Shown: piece after piece, positions 45,836-58,100 of the stretch
How the letters are laid out: each line of letters begins with the position of its first letter
How positions within the stretch are numbered: position 1 is the stretch's first letter
Assembly: GCF_039555335.1 (NCBI RefSeq)
Contig: NC_092640.1
Location: 39,166,295 to 39,230,294 of the forward strand
Length of the DNA stretch: 64,000 bases
Reading direction: 5' to 3'
DNA from: Amphiura filiformis
Taxonomy: Eukaryota; Echinodermata; Ophiuroidea; Amphilepidida; Amphiuridae
Notes under the pieces: generated by a model
What the model was told of the DNA's origin: nothing
Databases searched by the model: none
What the model saw: only the letters and a program-made list of their open reading frames with translations
Made by a program: the position numbers and the translations under genes

Positions 45836-46384
45836 CATTGATACAGACAGTAAATCGGGACAATAGTTCAATGGAGTTTACCTATTATGATTTTATTAAC
45901 TTCGTTAAAGAAATTCTCTAACTTTGGCTCACCTTGGTCAACGGGCAATACTTGTTAACAGTCGGGCAATGCTGTGAATTGTAGAAATATATCTTTCTCC
46001 GGTTCATAGTTTTATATTCGAAGCCGCATATATTTTGACGCCCAAAACGTATTCGAAGCCGAATATTCGCCTTCGAATATTCACTTTGAACCAGCCTTAA
46101 CATAATTTATGTGCCTGCTTGTTTTGCATTCAATGTTGCATCATACATTTCATTAAAATCGAAACATTCCTATTGCAAATATGATTTACTGGTTTCCATG
46201 ATTTTTAAGTGGTTCAAACCACTTTTCAGATTTTTGTTAAACGTATTAAAATTTGGTGAATCTCGTACAGTTTCGATTTTGTGTGTTTTCTTGTCTGAAA
46301 TTTAATATTTGCCGGGCTCGAAATGTTTCAGTAAAACCGGCACAAATATGCCCGCCCCTCCCCCAAATGGTATAAGGTAAAAGT

Positions 46385-47430
46385 TATTTGAAGGCACGTA
46401 AGTTTTATTTACTCTCGTTTATACCCTCAATATACCCTTTATATAACCCGACATTTAAACGTTTTCGGACAACCTTTTATAACCTTTGGCGAATGATGTC
46501 GAAAAATGTTGTATATATGCCATAAATAGTTAAGATTGTTCTGGAATGGGGAACATGTATAAAGCCTGGATTGGGAATGATTGAGACAGCAGACTTGAGT
46601 TGTAAGAGGGAACTCTGTGAAACTTATGTTTATAGCCATTATTATATAAAGTTACCATTATTGTGTGAAGTCTTCAAACTTCGGTTCACGGTTCTTGTGA
46701 GTGTTGGAGAAATCAAATACGCCAAAGGCGGTAGTAGACCCTGCAAACACAAAACGTTTTCGACATCATTCGCCAATGGTTAGAAAAGGTTGTCAGAAAA
46801 CATTTAAATGTCGGGTTATATAAATGGTATATTAAGGGTATAAAACGTTTTTACAACGTTTAAAAAACATTTTAGGATAATCTACTGCCCAGCAAACACA
46901 AAATATTTTACAGAAAACGTTTGAATGTGGGGTTATATAAAGGGTATAAAATGTTTCAATAACATTCCAAAAAACATTTTTTAAACTTATTACAAAACTT
47001 TCTAAACAGAATGTTATTTTGAGGATGAAAAAATATTTTGCGAAATATGTTTGCCCCAAATATTTGTAATAACGTTTTAAAAACGTTTTCACGACCTTTA
47101 TAACACCCGACATTTAAATGTTATTGAAATGTTTTGAAAAAACAAAAAACACTTTAAGAACATTTCTTTGTTTGCTGGGTGCAAATATTTTAACATAATG
47201 TTATTAAAGTAAATATTTGCAAAACTAGTTTACAATAACATTTTGAATACATTTTAAAAATATTAAGGCAGTGTGTTTTGATTCAAAACGTTTTAAAATA
47301 TTTTCATGGCATTTATATAACCCGACATTTTAATGCTATTAAAACTTTTTTACCTAAACCAAAAGCCAAAATATAACATATTTAAAACGTTTTTAAAACG
47401 TTTTTGTGTTTGCTGGGGAACCAATAGTGT
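46385..47430. repeat. Array of degenerate AACGTTTT modules
   Basis: CCCGACATTTAAACG, AAAACGTTT and TTTGTGTTTGCTGGG recur in both orientations. 46425-46520 mirrors 46755-46850, including CGAATGATGTCGAAAA. Several CAGCAAACACAAAA ends (46741, 46888, 47170, 47405) suggest repeated insertion or internal expansion of one MITE family. Confidence 0.6.
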
Positions 47431-47753
47431 TCTATTTTTGCCGATTCAAAGAAGCGGCAGACTGTAGTATATCCATCAACGAACGGTGACATTTTGCTGG
47501 ACTAACATAGCATGTTATCTGTCTGTCAAGTAGAGCAGAAAGCTTGCTCAAGAGATCTCCGTGAGAGGAGCTTACGGGCCAACATAGAAGACCATTTGCA
47601 GAACATTATCATATCAGCTAGGATAGTGAAAATATAGTCATGGACTGAGACTGAGGATCTTGGACATTGCCGGATCTTGGATAAAGAACTGAGATCATCA
47701 ACGGAATCTCATCAGAAAGTCAACCAATCAAGATTTCCAGACTTAGGTAAGTA
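47431..47753 (+). other. Possible untranslated exon or unique sequence
   Basis: This GC-richer stretch ends in a strong donor-like CAGACTTAGGTAAGTAAA at about 47740-47757. No coding frame and no partner exon are visible. It could be a 5' untranslated exon of a rightward gene or simply unique DNA. Confidence 0.15.
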
Positions 47754-47853
47754 AATATAGCTAAAGAAATTCTAATAGTAATCCGAAGTAATTGTTGTAA
47801 TATTGCATAAGGATTTGATTGGGCGCTTCCAGATATTTTTGGCCCTACCCCTA

Positions 47854-47937
47854 AAGAAGACATGGGATTGGGAAAACTCAAACTTTATTGGGAAAACTCA
47901 AACAATTTTAGGATTCCCATGTCTTCTTTAGGGTACA
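47854..47937. repeat. AAAGAAGACATGGGA hairpin, copy 1
   Basis: CCCTAAAGAAGACATGGGA and TCCCATGTCTTCTTTAGGG flank a short GGGAAAACTCAAAC direct repeat. A related hairpin lies at 48689-48752, the two bracketing the minisatellite. Confidence 0.7.
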
Positions 47938-48139
47938 CAAACTTGACACATCTGACCTCGTAAATCATAAGACAAATGAAATAAGATTTCATCACAGTCT
48001 TACCTTAGCACGCTGGTAAGCAGCGTTTGAGATGGTGTTAATCGATAACCGATAATCAATGATCAATCAGCTATGAATATTTAAGTGGATTCTAAGAATG
48101 ATGATCACGGACTCTCATGTTCAAAAGTGTGGGGGGGTG

Positions 48140-48625
48140 TCGGGGTTGTGTGTTTGTGCTGTGTATTAGAGGGTGGTTCCACAATTAAGGTGTGGGTATG
48201 ATTGGGGTGTGTTTGTGCTGTGTATTAGAGAGTGGTCCCACAATTAAGGTGTGGTTATGATTTGTGTGTTTCTGCTGTGTATTAGAGGGTGCTCCCACAA
48301 TTAAGGTGTGGGTATGATTTGTGTGTTTGTGCTGTGTATTAGAGGGTGGTCACACAATTAAGGTGTGGGTATGATTTGTGTGTGTTTCTGCTGTGTATTA
48401 GAGGGTGCTCCCACAATTAAGGTGTGGGTATGATTTGTGTGTTTGTGCTGTGTATTAGAGGGTGGTCACACAATTAAGGTGTGGGTATGATTTGTGTGTG
48501 TTTCTGCTGTGTATTAGAGGGTGCTCCCACAATTAAGGTGTGGGTATGATTTGTGTGTTTGTGCTGTGTATTAGAGGGTGGTCACACAATTAAGGTGTGG
48601 GTATGATTGGGGTGTGGGGGTGGGT
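48140..48625 (+). repeat. Minisatellite, about 8 units of 57-60 bases with alternating types
   Basis: The unit contains GTGCTGTGTATTAGAGGGTG and CACAATTAAGGTGTGGGTAT. From the third copy on, units alternate between a GGGTGCTCCCAC form and a GGGTGGTCACAC form, so the higher-order period is about 116 bases. Confidence 0.85.
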
Positions 48626-48688
48626 GGGGGTGTGTGTGTGGGGGTGTATATATCATGTTGGTGCTCGCAATTGCTGAGGACGACTTTT

Positions 48689-48752
48689 TACCCTTAAAGA
48701 AGACATGGGAAAACTCAAACTTTTTTGGGATTCGCATGTCTTCTTTAGGGTA
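48689..48752. repeat. AAAGAAGACATGGGA hairpin, copy 2
   Basis: CCCTTAAAGAAGACATGGGA is mirrored by the CATGTCTTCTTTAGGG end. It is shorter than copy 1 and carries AAAACTCAAAC in the loop. Confidence 0.65.
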
Positions 48753-49532
48753 GGTGCCGTCAATTTCTGTAATAGCCTATTGATAGCCACACTGCACTAA
48801 TTAATAAATAATTATACGTTGTTCTATGTAATAAACAGTGTGTTTGCGTGTTTGCTGTTGCGTGAACTCGGAAGCATGGGTCATTTTACACGCAAAAACA
48901 TTACATTTCTTGGATCCGTGGGGCAGACGAATAATTTGACATTTTTGAAAATTTTATTAGAATCAAATTAATTTGTCCCCTGTACGATCCTATTTGGTCA
49001 TTTTGGTGGTCTTTTTAAGGGTCACGGTTTTCAAATTCAGCATCACCCAAAATTAACAAAAAATAAGCTGGTTGCGAACTTTTAGGCAAACTTGCTGGTT
49101 GGAACACAATTTTTTCAAAATAAAACCAGTCTATAAGCCGAACAAACTTTGTTAATGGCGTCGGTTGAATAGTATAGTTGAATGGCATCCACTCACGGTT
49201 GGACGAGTTTTGGGTCGGGGTCAATGGTATTGTTGTATTTGATTATATGTTATATTTTACCATCTATATTGTACTTCTACAGGGATAATAATAATATACG
49301 GATGGGTTCTACTACTACGACAAACTGAGCTTGTTACGTTTTCACGGACGTTTTCAAACAAAGTAGAAGATTTGCAACCATGTTTTTCTACTACTGTTTA
49401 AACAAAACGCTAATTACTTATAACTTAGTTGTCTAACTTAAGGCGTGGGGTATGGGCGAACTTGAAGTACAGGTATCTGGAGAGTGGAAGCAACGAGTTA
49501 CCCCAAATCACAGCGGCAGGTAGTCACTGGCA

Positions 49533-50060
49533 GCCCTGATTTGGTAAAACGATCCATATCTTGGGTAATGTGAGGGCACTCTTTCCATTGGTGACATCCT
49601 CAAATCACCACCGTGCTTCATTTTAAAGATAGCAGAACCTATCTTGTAACATTTGTGTCACTTTTTGTGTATTTAATGTGGTAAAATGAGCTTTCTCAAA
49701 GTTAGATCATTTTACCACATTAGCCAGTACCCTCTAGAGAGCGTCAGGTAAACCCTAACACATTGATGATAATACGGCAAAAGCAAATTAATGAGTCTCG
49801 CTATGTTTATTTTTGTTACGACGGGTAAAACAATGTAAAACAATGTAAAACAATCTAACTTCCTAAAAATGGTTGTTATTTCAAAATTACTCAACCAAAT
49901 TAGCCAAATGTTTGCAAATAAAAACATTTTTATATTTTCTAAGATATTAGATGTGTTTGATAATTTATTTTATTCAAAAAGAAAAACTTCAAGTGTTCAA
50001 ACTTAAAAGCTCTTTTTCTCGAAACAGCAATTTTCAAGTAGATCATTTTACCAAATCAGG
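49533..50060. repeat. Inverted-terminal element, about 530 bases
   Basis: CCTGATTTGGTAAAACGATC at the left is mirrored by GATCATTTTACCAAATCAGG at the right. A small internal hairpin (GTGGTAAAATGA with TCATTTTACCAC) lies at 49678-49719. It is non-coding. Confidence 0.6.
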
Positions 50061-50744
50061 GCCGCTGGGCCGCCGAGTGCGAATATCTATTTATTTTGGA
50101 AGGTTGGTGTTTGTTTTAAATTTTGGGGCGTTTTTCTAAAATTTGGTATTTTTGGTGATATTTCAAAAAAGCGCCATGCCAAAGACAACTCTTTGGGCAC
50201 ATAGTTTGTTATAGTTATTGCAGTTCTTTTCCACATACCTACGTTATCATTTTCTTTATTGATTTACTAATATTATATATTTTGCGACTGCAATTTGGCG
50301 TTTTCAATGCGTTTTAAGCTTATAATGAAATTAACGCGAATATATAGTCACGCTGCTTTTAAAATTCTTACCTGATCGTCGGCTTTTGCAGGCAACAGAA
50401 TGCAGATTGGCTCACGATAGATGTCGTATTCCTCTATGTGGGTCACTTGATGATAAAATTAGTTTGAATTCATTGTAACAACATACAAATTTGCGTCTGG
50501 AAACCGGATCTGGAACTGATTTTGGGACAGCCATAGACTTCAGCGCCGTATCAAATCTCATAAAAGGTCACGGCTGGCGAGTATATTTTTATGTTTCCCG
50601 CACGAAAGCTTGCGTCAACATCTATACTATACTTCTTTGGAAACGTTGACCTTTGACCATTCTTTGTAAATGCCCTACTATGACCTTGATATGTAGATTT
50701 GATTGGGTACAGTAAAAGCATCCACTTTACTGAGCTGTTTAGCA

Positions 50745-51410
50745 CCTGGTCAGTAGATAATATCGAATTGCATTCTGAATACGAAGAATGTCCTTCTGAT
50801 ATCAAATAATTTTGATTTTTTGAAATGCGCAATGTAATACACATTTTATGGCAAATGATTAAAAATTGATATTTTTGATATTTAACAGTACTCAAAGTAA
50901 ACTTTATAAATCTGATGATTTATACTTGAAGTGAAGTGGGATGAAAAGCCGACGGTCAATTGAAAATTTTGACCTTTCGTATTGAAGATATGGATTTTTC
51001 CCAAAACACCAAAAAAAATTAGGTCTTTTGGGAAAAAATCCATATCTTCAATATGAAAGGTCAAAATTTTCAATTGATCGTTGGCTTTTCCTCCCAGCTA
51101 CATACACTTTAAGAATATATCATTAGATTTATAAAATTTACTTCGAGGACTGTTATATATCCAAAATGTGAAAGATATCAAATTTTAATAATTTGTCATA
51201 AAATTTGTATTATATCGTGAATTTCAAACTGTTATATATCAAAATGTGAAAAATATCAAATTTTAATAATTTGTCATAAAATTTGTATTATATCGTGAAT
51301 TTCAAAAATGAAAATTATTTGATATCAGAAACACATTCTGCGTATTCAGAATGCAATTCAATATGTCTGATATGCTCTCATGACCCACAAAAAATACTGT
51401 CGAAACCATC
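50745..51410. repeat. Foldback element F3, copy 2 (ends lost)
   Basis: It shares both arms and the CCAAAAGACCTAA/TTAGGTCTTTTGG centre with 42922-43591, but lacks the TTAAGGG ends. One arm has an internal tandem duplication of about 75 bases (the AAATTTGTATTATATCGTGAA block at about 51205 and 51280). Confidence 0.75.
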
Positions 51411-52213
51411 GATATAGAATAAAAACTAGATAACTAAAGGACCAATCACAAGACGAGCTAGCTGGCGGAATGGCGACCATTATGCTAATTAGGAGATTGT
51501 TGTTTATGTCCGTGACGTCATTTTTTGCCAAAAATTTTTGTGCCCAGAAATGGCGAACAATTTCAGTTTTTTTTCATTACTGTTATATTGTGAAAAACCA
51601 TATAGCTGTGGAGTTAGTCCAATATGTTAGGAAAATATTCAAACCGAGGACCCCATGTTGACACTGGCTAAATAAGCTGTATTTTCACTCGTAAGGGTGA
51701 CAGTCACTGTTGCAATTTCGTCATTTTATTTTTCACAGACGAAATGAGAAGATTTGACCTTTTGAGGTCATTTAGTAGAAATGTTTACCAGTCGTTTTGA
51801 TTTTCGTAACAACAGTTTGCCCTTTGAAAAGTGAACTTCGACGTCCGTGGTGCGAAACTTTCTTGCCACCAATTGCCATGTTTTCTTACGGTGCTTCCCG
51901 AATCTTTTTATCGTGTGGTTGATCAGTGCATGAGCGGTAATGACACACGGCACCAGGGCATTCGCTTAACTGCCTTGGTCGAAACGCTTAAAACGCTCAT
52001 TCCAGAACTTCTTTTTACTTCTCTTTACACAACGAAGACGATATGACTTTTTTTCTAGATATCAGATGCATGGAAGAAAAATTGATGTGTTTATTAAGGA
52101 TATTTCACACCTTCTGTAGAAAAGCTTGAAATCCACCAGCATATTGATATTGTATTATAGTACAAATATGACTGTCCAGATTATGCATGGTGTAATGTTT
52201 GCTCTGTGCTAGC
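51411..52213. other. Spacer, nothing recognised
   Basis: No exon, repeat partner or transposon end identified. Confidence 0.4.
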
Positions 52214-52809
52214 ACATATGTGGCCGTACACTACGAATGAGCCGTAAAGTCGGCAAATTGTATTCTGAGTTACAGTGTAAAATGTGCGTGAAGGTTTTAT
52301 TCATAGGTACCTCAATTTGAAGCGACGTGTTTCTCATTTGATAGCGCGAGTCAAAGATCGTTTAAACCAATCAATAATCCTGTTGCTGAAGAGGATAATA
52401 GTATTCTACCTATTTCTATAGAATCCTTAAATAGCTCTATATAGTATTTGTTTGCTTTGGCTAAATCCTGTTCAAGTAGTGGGTTACAAAGCATGGTATT
52501 TTGTCTAGGTATGTATAACCAACAATTAACAATGAGAGGACATTCCTGAACCTCGTTGACTTGGGGATGATGTGAAATGACCGCCAATTATGACTGTTTA
52601 ATATTTATTACCAGCAATGTAGAACCGAAAAAGGTACCATTTTGTTAAAGGAGCAGAGTTCAACAAATCAAAACCCCGCTTCTGGATATCGTTTGAAGTC
52701 AAATGATATACCATTTTAAAGCTTATGATATTTATTTTCTAAACACGAAATAAAACAAATTTGACCGGGACCGACTCTACGGCTGGTTTGTAGTGTACGG
52801 CCACATATG
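52214..52809. repeat. Inverted-terminal element, about 600 bases
   Basis: CATATGTGGCCGTACACTAC at the left is mirrored by GTAGTGTACGGCCACATATG at the right, and the similarity runs about 45 bases inward. It is non-coding. Confidence 0.6.
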
Positions 52810-52965
52810 GCTGCATTGTGCTGTGTAATGTATTGATATGTCGTTTTCTGTGCATTTAGTTTTCGTCCAATTGTGCCATTACGTGGCAATAACACGCGCC
52901 TGGTTTTGGATCTAATGGTAACTAACAAACAAAGGTCACCATATATCGGGTAAGGAGGCGTTTAG

Positions 52966-53272
52966 GGGCTGTGCAATAATTATCAGCCCCCCCGGGGGGG
53001 GGGTAAAATTTCCGAACGGCTCGCCAAAAATCGCTTACCCCCCTCTCGGTCCGGCAAAAATTGCTTGCCCCCCCCCCTCGGCCCGCCAAAAATCTTTGCC
53101 CCCCCTGCACATGCCAAATGGTCTAGATATATGTTGCGAGCGCAGCGAGCAGGAAAATTTACATATTAAAGCGTTTCCGTATTGTTTTCGCTTGCCACCC
53201 TCTGGGCTGGCCAAAAATTGCTTGCCCCCCAATTTTACCCTTCCCTTGGGCTCATAATTATTGCACAGCCTC
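52966..53272. repeat. MITE with GGCTGTGCAATAATTAT ends
   Basis: GGGCTGTGCAATAATTAT and ATAATTATTGCACAGCC are inverted ends around a C-rich centre with repeated GCCAAAAAT motifs. A flanking direct repeat of about 45 bases (AACAAAGGTCACC at about 52928 and 53309) suggests the element sits in, or created, a small duplication. Confidence 0.65.
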
Positions 53273-53661
53273 TTACGTGTCCGGTTATTGATTTCATGGT
53301 AGTTAGTAAACAAAGGTCACCGCATATTGGGTTTTAAGAGGCGATCGGCAAATTGGTTTAAGCAACCCATTAATTTTCAAACAAAAGATAACGGGCATAT
53401 ATTATACGCACAAGATTTTACTTCTTAAAGTCAATATGCGATAAATAACAACGAATTTCAAATCTCCTAGCATTAGACCATTATAATCATGGATTTACGA
53501 TTTAGGACCAATTCTAGAAACGTGCGAAAATGGCAAAACAAAATGGCGTCTTGCATGATTCAACCATATGGTAAGCTTAAAAGGGGTTACCATTAATTCA
53601 GTATTTCAAGCGTTGATTCCTGTTGTATTTAGATCTACTTTTCTAGCGTCCAGTGCATATA

Positions 53662-54761
53662 CAGCCTGTCTCAAAAAAAATTGTGCAAGTGAAAAGCGCC
53701 TTCTCTGGCAGTTAGAAAATACCATTGTGACATGATGCTTACATCAACGTCAAGGGCGCAATCTTAGCTCTAAAATGCCGTTTGTTCTGTTCAATTTGCT
53801 TGTTTTAATCTTGAGATATGTTTATTTAAGAGCGAAAGGGAAAAATCACACTTGTGCCACTTTTACTAAGGAAGAGAGCTTTACATCAACATGATCAATG
53901 ATACTGAAGTTGATGCGTCTAATGCACTCCCCCTTCGGGGCTCGTGCATTAGACGCATCATTCTCATCAACATCAGCGCGCGTGCATTATTTTGTCTAAG
54001 TTCTCTCCCATCAAGTAATATAAACCTTAAAGTCCGTATGCACAAAAGAGTTAGACCGGGTCTAAAGTTAGACCTGGTTTAAGTGGAATTTAGTACCATG
54101 AGAAAGGACATTTTGATTTTTCTTTACATTTGTTTAAGTTATTTTGTATTATTTTTGAACTTTACAATGTGCTAACTACTCTAGGAAGGAAATAAGAGTA
54201 AAGGACCATTCCTTTACTTAATTCCAGTTAGACCAGGTCTAACTTTAGACCCTGTCTAACTCTTTTGTGCATACGGACCTTAGTGTGCAATATTTGTTTG
54301 TCTTTTAACATGTCTTGAGTGACTAAGAGAACAGTATTTACCATGATAAAATCATTGACGTACACATGTATTTAAATTTACAGCAGAATGTGAAATATTT
54401 ATTCTTTTAATCTGTGGAAAAAGAGAATCATTATTCCTGCATCATGATAAAATAGTAAAAACAGTAAAAAAAATTGTATTGTGTAATTGATGCATTCTTT
54501 TGATTTCACGAAGGAACCCTTGATAAACTGATTTACATGTAAAGCCCTCTTCCCTAGTAAAAGTGGCACAAATGTGATTTTACCCTTTCGTCGTTAACTA
54601 AGCATATCTCGAGATTAAAACAAGTAAATTGAACAGAACAAACGGCATTTGAGAGCTAAGACTTCCCCCTTGACGTTGATGTAAGCATCCGGTCACAACG
54701 GTATTTTCTAATTGCCAAAGAGGGCGCTTTTCACTTGCACAATTTTTTTTGAGACAGGCTG
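53662..54761. repeat. TA-flanked foldback element F1, copy 2, with nested MITE
   Basis: The same CAGCCTGTCTC ends and long inverted arms as 9511-10375, in the opposite internal orientation. It is longer because of the 249-base insertion at 54030-54279. TA flanks both ends. Confidence 0.8.
54030..54279. repeat. Nested MITE with TTA-type target duplication
   Basis: AGTCCGTATGCACAAAAGAG and CTCTTTTGTGCATACGGAC are inverted, followed inwards by TTAGACC motifs. (C)TTA occurs directly on both sides (54026-54029, 54279-54282). A 3-base TTA duplication would fit a PIF/Harbinger MITE. Copy 1 of F1 lacks it. Confidence 0.75.
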
Positions 54762-55049
54762 TATACAGTTTAATAAAAGTTAGTTGTGTTATTTATTCTA
54801 AGCACGCAAGGGGGTCTACTTTTAAGCAAAACAGATGCGAAGTATTACTGGGGCCATTTATAGAGGGCGCCCCAAAAAGATAAGTGTAGTTTATATCAAA
54901 ATGATTTCCTGAAAAACATCCCTTGTTTGTGTTTGATCTTGTAATATATATAAGATTAAATGCCCCAGTTACTCCAATCTATCCGAACCATAAACGTTAA
55001 CTTATTATTAATAGAGAGATTGCGATTTCCAAACGTAGCATCGAACGTA

Positions 55050-55104
55050 CGTGGAATCTATTCAAAATCCCGTCACAGGAGAGTGATTTTGAATAGATTC
55101 CAAC
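55050..55104. repeat. Hairpin in 3' flank of gene C
   Basis: GGAATCTATTCAAAATC and GATTTTGAATAGATTCC are reverse complements around a loop of about 17 bases, about 25 bases past the stop codon of gene C. Confidence 0.65.
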
Positions 55105-55128
55105 ATGAAACTTCGGCTGTCCATCTGT

Positions 55129-55178
55129 TCATTCATAATCAAAGCAGACATCTTCTGGGTTGGGTCCGGGGATATGGC
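55129..55178 (-). CDS. Gene C exon 8 (terminal)
   Basis: Acceptor TTTCTGCAG, 50 bases, GHIPGPNPEDVCFDYE and TGA. Same length as gene B exon 8. No AATAAA was found close by, perhaps because of the hairpin insertion downstream. Confidence 0.75.
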
Positions 55179-58100
55179 CTGCAGAAAAAAATCAGGATGG
55201 AATGTAACTATTAGCGTTTTGGATATTAACTCATAAACGGAGATGCTCTCTCGCATTTCTTTTTAAAACTCCTCTATCGATTGAATATGTGCCTCTTTCT
55301 ATACAGTATGCCTTGCGAATCCAATAAATCTTCAGGCTGGATTCATGGCAACCGTTGGGTCTCATAAATTGTTTGTATATATTATGAATGGCAAAGACTT
55401 TATAAATCCATCTGTGAGGTCAAATTTCACACAGAAATTTTTTATTAATTTGTAACCATAAATCTACGGCGTCTTTATGCCTAAACGAATAGATCCATCA
55501 TTTGCTCTTACTTTAGTGATAAGATTTTTATCCCAACACCTTACCCGGGGGTAGGACCGGCCACCAAAAATGACCATAGAAGAGGTTGGTGAGGCCCACC
55601 ATAGGTTTCTACAGTAAATTTACTTCTTGGTTAGTTTGAAATAGTCATTTCCTTTTATATTTAGGAGAAATTTTTGCCTATACTTACTGTACATAGCCAG
55701 AATTTCCAAATTTTACTTTTTGACGTCATAGCGACATTGCACCATCCCCCTTCGTAGTCCGTGTTACAAAATAGGGCTCAGTAGTTCTAGGGGTCAAAAA
55801 CTAAATAATTATATAAATATTAAGGACCTGTTTGCTTTTAATATTTTTGAATTTTGACCAAATTTGAGAAATTTTCACCAGAAATAGTTGAATTTTATTT
55901 GTTAAGTTGCCTGAAAACATTTGGGCAAAAAAACCCCCAGTTTGACCTCATAAATGGATTCATCAAGTCTTAGCCATTCTAAATACGACGTTTGTATACT
56001 TTTATTTAAAACTGGGGAACAAGAATTTTTTGGGTAAAAAGCCCGTAACCTGAGAACTTTTCCGTGAGGGCGTTTTTTTCAAAATGGCCGCCAAAATCCA
56101 ATATATATGGTTAAATATAGTCACTTTAGGGCATATTTAACCAGATTTTGGATTTTTATTGATGTACTACTAAGTCAGGTTATTAATATGGAGGTAACAG
56201 GAGGTCACGGCTGAGGGAGCTTTTTTTTTCAAAATGGCCGCCAAAATCAATGAAAAGCATATAATTATTGTTAAATTAGTCACTTAAAAGTGGTATACTT
56301 AATTAGATTTTGGATGTTGTTATTGATAGCGGTAAAGCATTTATTTACTTGGTCAGATTATTAATGCGAAGGTAATAGGATGTCACAGGCGAGGGTTCTT
56401 TTTTCAAATTTGCCGACAAAATTGAAGGAAAGTATGATATCAACAAAAAAGCGTCAGGAATTGATACTTAAGTTCTTCTTCTTAGCGTGTCCAAGCGCAG
56501 GGTCAAATGCATCCGATCCAATAGCTGACGCAGTGACGAGCAGAATCGTTGACTTCAGCTAACTCCTCATGTGTGCAATGTTGCCCCATCTGTGTAGTGT
56601 TTTGTCCTTTTGGTAGGTAGCCCCATTTCTGCAAAGCGACCTTGCACCTTCTGACCCCTGATCTTAGTCTGTTGAGACACCGCCACTCAGGCCACATGGA
56701 ATCAGCTCCAGGTGGTAGCTGCTCACTGGGTTGCAGTCCCATAGTTGAGAGTCTCTTTCCACAGGGTGAGTCTTTTCGCTTCCTGGGAGACTGTCCCAAG
56801 AGGATTAACTTTGCTTAGGAAGCTTCCTCTGGATCTAAGGCGTTTGGGTGCAGCAGTCTGGTTGAACATGGGGTGCTTCATATCAGTGGTCTGACGCTCA
56901 CGCTCGTGCATGCTGGTCACTTGTCGACGTACATCTGGAGGGGCTATAGCAGCTAAGGTGTAAAGACTTTCCGTTGGTGTTGATTGGAGGCATCCAGTGA
57001 TAAGTTGACAGCATGAGTTGAGTGCTGGGTCCACCTTCTTCATGTTCTTGGCATGAGTTGATCTTCCCCACACTGGGCAGGCATATTCAGCACTAGAGTA
57101 GCACAAGGCCAAGGCTGTTGATCTGAGAGTTTCTGGTCGAGCTCCCCATCTGGATCCAGTGAGCTTGTTCAAAATGTTGCTCCTTGTCTTCTCAATGTGG
57201 GTCTTGTATGAGAGTGTGCGGTCGAGAGTGACTCCCAGATATACGGGTGTTTCACAGTGCTCTAGTGTGGTTCCAGACCAGGTCACCTTCAGTTGACGTT
57301 TAGCTTCACGGTTGCGGATGTAGAAAGCACACACCTGTGTCTTGGATAGATTGGCACGGAGGTAGTTTTCCTCATAGTATGGTGTGAGCTCATCCAGGAC
57401 TTTGGAGAGGCTCTTAAGTTGAAAAAAGTAGTAGTTGTCTTTGACTTTTTGAACTTGTAATGAAGTACTTGAGGGTAGTGAAGGTAGATTCTGATTTAAA
57501 ATGGTGGCAATGATGACTACCAGAGTTGCCTTTATGTATTAAAGAAGACCCCTAAAGCAACTTGTAAACTAGAATGCCACAAAAGTGTTGCTTACAGTGT
57601 TATAAATTGTCCGTTTGTGCATGGTTTCACTGATGCATTTCTCTTTGTTTTAATCTTCAGGATCACTCAAATCGCTATTTTCTGAAAAATCTTCACAGTC
57701 ATTCTCTACCAATAGTTCTTGGACGTCTTCAGGCATTACCGTTTCAACCCATTTAGGTTCCATGTTTTCGTTCCACCCATTGTCAACAATGTTTCCACCA
57801 TCGTATACAGTGATATCTGTTGCTCTCCACTCTCTTGCAATGAAGTAAACTTGCGTGAAGGATATGAAGCACCAGCGCCTGCTTACATGGTGGCAGTAAT
57901 CTGCAATATTTTTATCTTTTGAAAACTTTCGATCAAAGATATCGTATCTTGCTTCGTTGACATCTTTGCCCTTCACTCCATATAGAAGTGAAACGTACTC
58001 CTCTAACTCTTTGAATAAACGTTCTAACGAAAAATCTAATACTCCAATGTTGCAGAATGTGTCCACAAACTTTTGCTTTGACTCCAGAAGCTTCCGGCAC

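Noticed and set aside
45519..45871. Overlapping minus-strand frames rich in Lys, Arg, Glu and Gly
   Set aside because: They come from the polypyrimidine tract and occur in all three frames, so composition explains them.
48140..48625. CRISPR-like regular array
   Set aside because: The units are contiguous minisatellite repeats without unique spacers, and the DNA is clearly animal.
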